A stretch of 40,879 nt of DNA, from positions 1 to 40,879 of the forward strand of contig CANRNF010000021.1 of the NCBI GenBank assembly GCA_947631865.1, written 5' to 3'. Made by a program: the position numbers and the translations under genes. The notes beneath the pieces are model-generated. The model saw nothing but the letters and a program-made list of their open reading frames with translations, was not told where the DNA came from and ran no database searches. This document shows positions 39,878-40,879 of the stretch, in pieces. How positions within the stretch are numbered: the first letter of the stretch is position 1; each line of letters begins with the position of its first letter. The stretch is from an uncultured Oscillospiraceae bacterium (GTDB taxonomy: Bacteria; Bacillota; Clostridia; Oscillospirales; Oscillospiraceae).

Positions 39878-40879
39878 TTATTCCATAGTGAGGTTCTGGG
39901 CCTTCCACAGCCGGGCGAAGGCCCCATCCCTTGCGATGAGCTCCTCCCGGGTGCCCAGCTCCACGATGTGCTCGTTCTCCACCACCGCCACCATGTCCGC
40001 GTTCTTCACGGTGCTCAGCCGGTGGGCGATGATGATGCTGGTGCGGCCCTGGGCCAGCTCGTCCAGGGAGGCCTGGATGTGCTGCTCCGTCACGCTGTCC
40101 AGGGCGCTGGTGGCCTCGTCCAGGATGAGCACCGGGGGATTTTTCAGGAATACCCGGGCGATGGAGAGCCGCTGCTTTTGGCCGCCGGAGAGCATCACGC
40201 CCCGCTCGCCCACGAAGGTGTCGTACCCGTCGGGCATGGCCATGATCTCCTCGTGGATCTCCGCCCGCATGGCGGCGGCCACGATCTCCGCGTCCGTGGC
40301 GTCGGGGCGGCCGTAGCGGATGTTCTCCCGGATGGTGTCGGCGAATACGAACACGTCCTGCTGGATGATGCCGATGGCCCGGCGCAGGCTGTGCTGGGTC
40401 ACGTCCCGCACGTCGTGGCCGTCGATGGTCACGGAGCCCTCCGTCACGTCGTAGAACCGGGGAAGAAGTTGACATAACGTTGTCTTCCCGCCGCCGGAGG
40501 GGCCCACCACGGCGAGGCACTTCCCGTGAGGAAGGGTAAAGCTCACGTGCTCCAGCACCGGATCGCCCTCGGCGTAGGAGAAGGACACGTCCTTGTACTC
40601 CACGTCCCCGGTGACATTCTCCAAGTCCTCTGCGCCAGGCTTATCCTGGATATCCGGCTGGGTGTTCATGATCTCCAGAAAACGCTTGAAGCCGGTCATG
40701 CCGTCGGTGAAGGTCTCGATAAAATCCGCCAGCTGGGTCACGGGACGGGTGAAGGTGGACACATACAGGGAGAAGGTGATGAGGTCGACATAATCCATCT
40801 TGCCCTTCATGATGAAGAACCCGCCGGCGGCGATGGTGAGCACCTGCATGAGGCTCATGGTGGACTCGATGCCGGAGTG
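39878..40879 (-). CDS. ABC exporter, fused permease-ATPase (partial, N-terminus outside window)
   Basis: The - strand frame is open to the window edge; 333 residues are visible. The part seen covers the last one or two membrane helices (about 9-40 from the edge), a linker, and a full nucleotide-binding domain: Walker A VVGPSGGGKTT, Q-loop IIQQDVF, signature LSGGQKQR, Walker B VLILDEATSALDS and H-loop IIAHRLS. This is the MsbA/LmrA/BmrA type, expected to work as a homo- or heterodimer exporting lipids, drugs or peptides. The catalytic glutamate after Walker B is present, so this half is active. Substrate unknown. Confidence 0.93.
   Translation of the reverse strand, partial: HSGIESTMSLMQVLTIAAGGFFIMKGKMDYVDLITFSLYVSTFTRPVTQLADFIETFTDGMTGFKRFLEIMNTQPDIQDKPGAEDLENVTGDVEYKDVSFSYAEGDPVLEHVSFTLPHGKCLAVVGPSGGGKTTLCQLLPRFYDVTEGSVTIDGHDVRDVTQHSLRRAIGIIQQDVFVFADTIRENIRYGRPDATDAEIVAAAMRAEIHEEIMAMPDGYDTFVGERGVMLSGGQKQRLSIARVFLKNPPVLILDEATSALDSVTEQHIQASLDELAQGRTSIIIAHRLSTVKNADMVAVVENEHIVELGTREELIARDGAFARLWKAQNLTME

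Overview
The window reads as chromosomal DNA of a high-GC, low-mobility anaerobic Firmicute, most likely a gut clostridium of the Oscillospiraceae type. The evidence is the Gram-positive-style OhrR, AGGAGG-type ribosome binding sites, the maf-mreCD-PBP order, the teichoic-acid/LicD surface genes, and palindromic intergenic repeats of a kind I associate with that family. I see no rRNA, tRNA, CRISPR array, phage or transposase gene.

Left part (1-14419, + strand) is mostly housekeeping. It holds the tail of an unidentified gene, maf, mreC, mreD and a class B PBP (cell elongation). A methylglyoxal-synthase-like gene follows; it lacks the catalytic aspartate. Then come hisS-aspS, comM-thiI-M29 aminopeptidase, cinA, and a GtrB/DPM1-like glycosyltransferase. 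Two kinds of palindromic repeat sit in the gaps.

Middle part (14478-35573) is a cell-surface glycan island made of two convergent transcription units. An orphan OhrR-type regulator (- strand) is divergent from a consensus promoter. That promoter drives a + strand unit: GT2, Wzx-like flippase, a fused GT32/TagF-type polymerase, and LicD. Facing it is a 12-gene - strand operon of about 15 kb. In transcription order it encodes RfbB, a WecE-type sugar aminotransferase, three polytopic GT-C-like membrane proteins (the first with a choline-binding-like repeat at its C-terminus), two ATP-grasp ligases, an ornithine-cyclodeaminase-family dehydrogenase, a GtrB/ArnC-like GT2, a sugar-transfer-associated ATP-grasp protein and two GT2 enzymes. 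A likely reading is synthesis of a 4-amino-4,6-dideoxyhexose glycan whose amino group may be acylated with an amino acid, next to a glycerol-phosphate/phosphocholine-type polymer. This combination is the best candidate for an undescribed system here.

Right part (35607-40879) holds two half-size ChrA proteins with YbaK (- strand), a PfkB kinase resembling pseudouridine kinase with an apparently leaderless promoter, a 597-bp gap packed with hairpins and one possible 38-codon ORF, an NrnA-like DHH phosphoesterase, and an ABC exporter cut by the window edge.

The most striking non-coding signal is a ~110-125 bp hairpin repeat present three times (near 11936, 35607 and 38311). Its stems show compensatory base changes between copies while its loop is nearly invariant.
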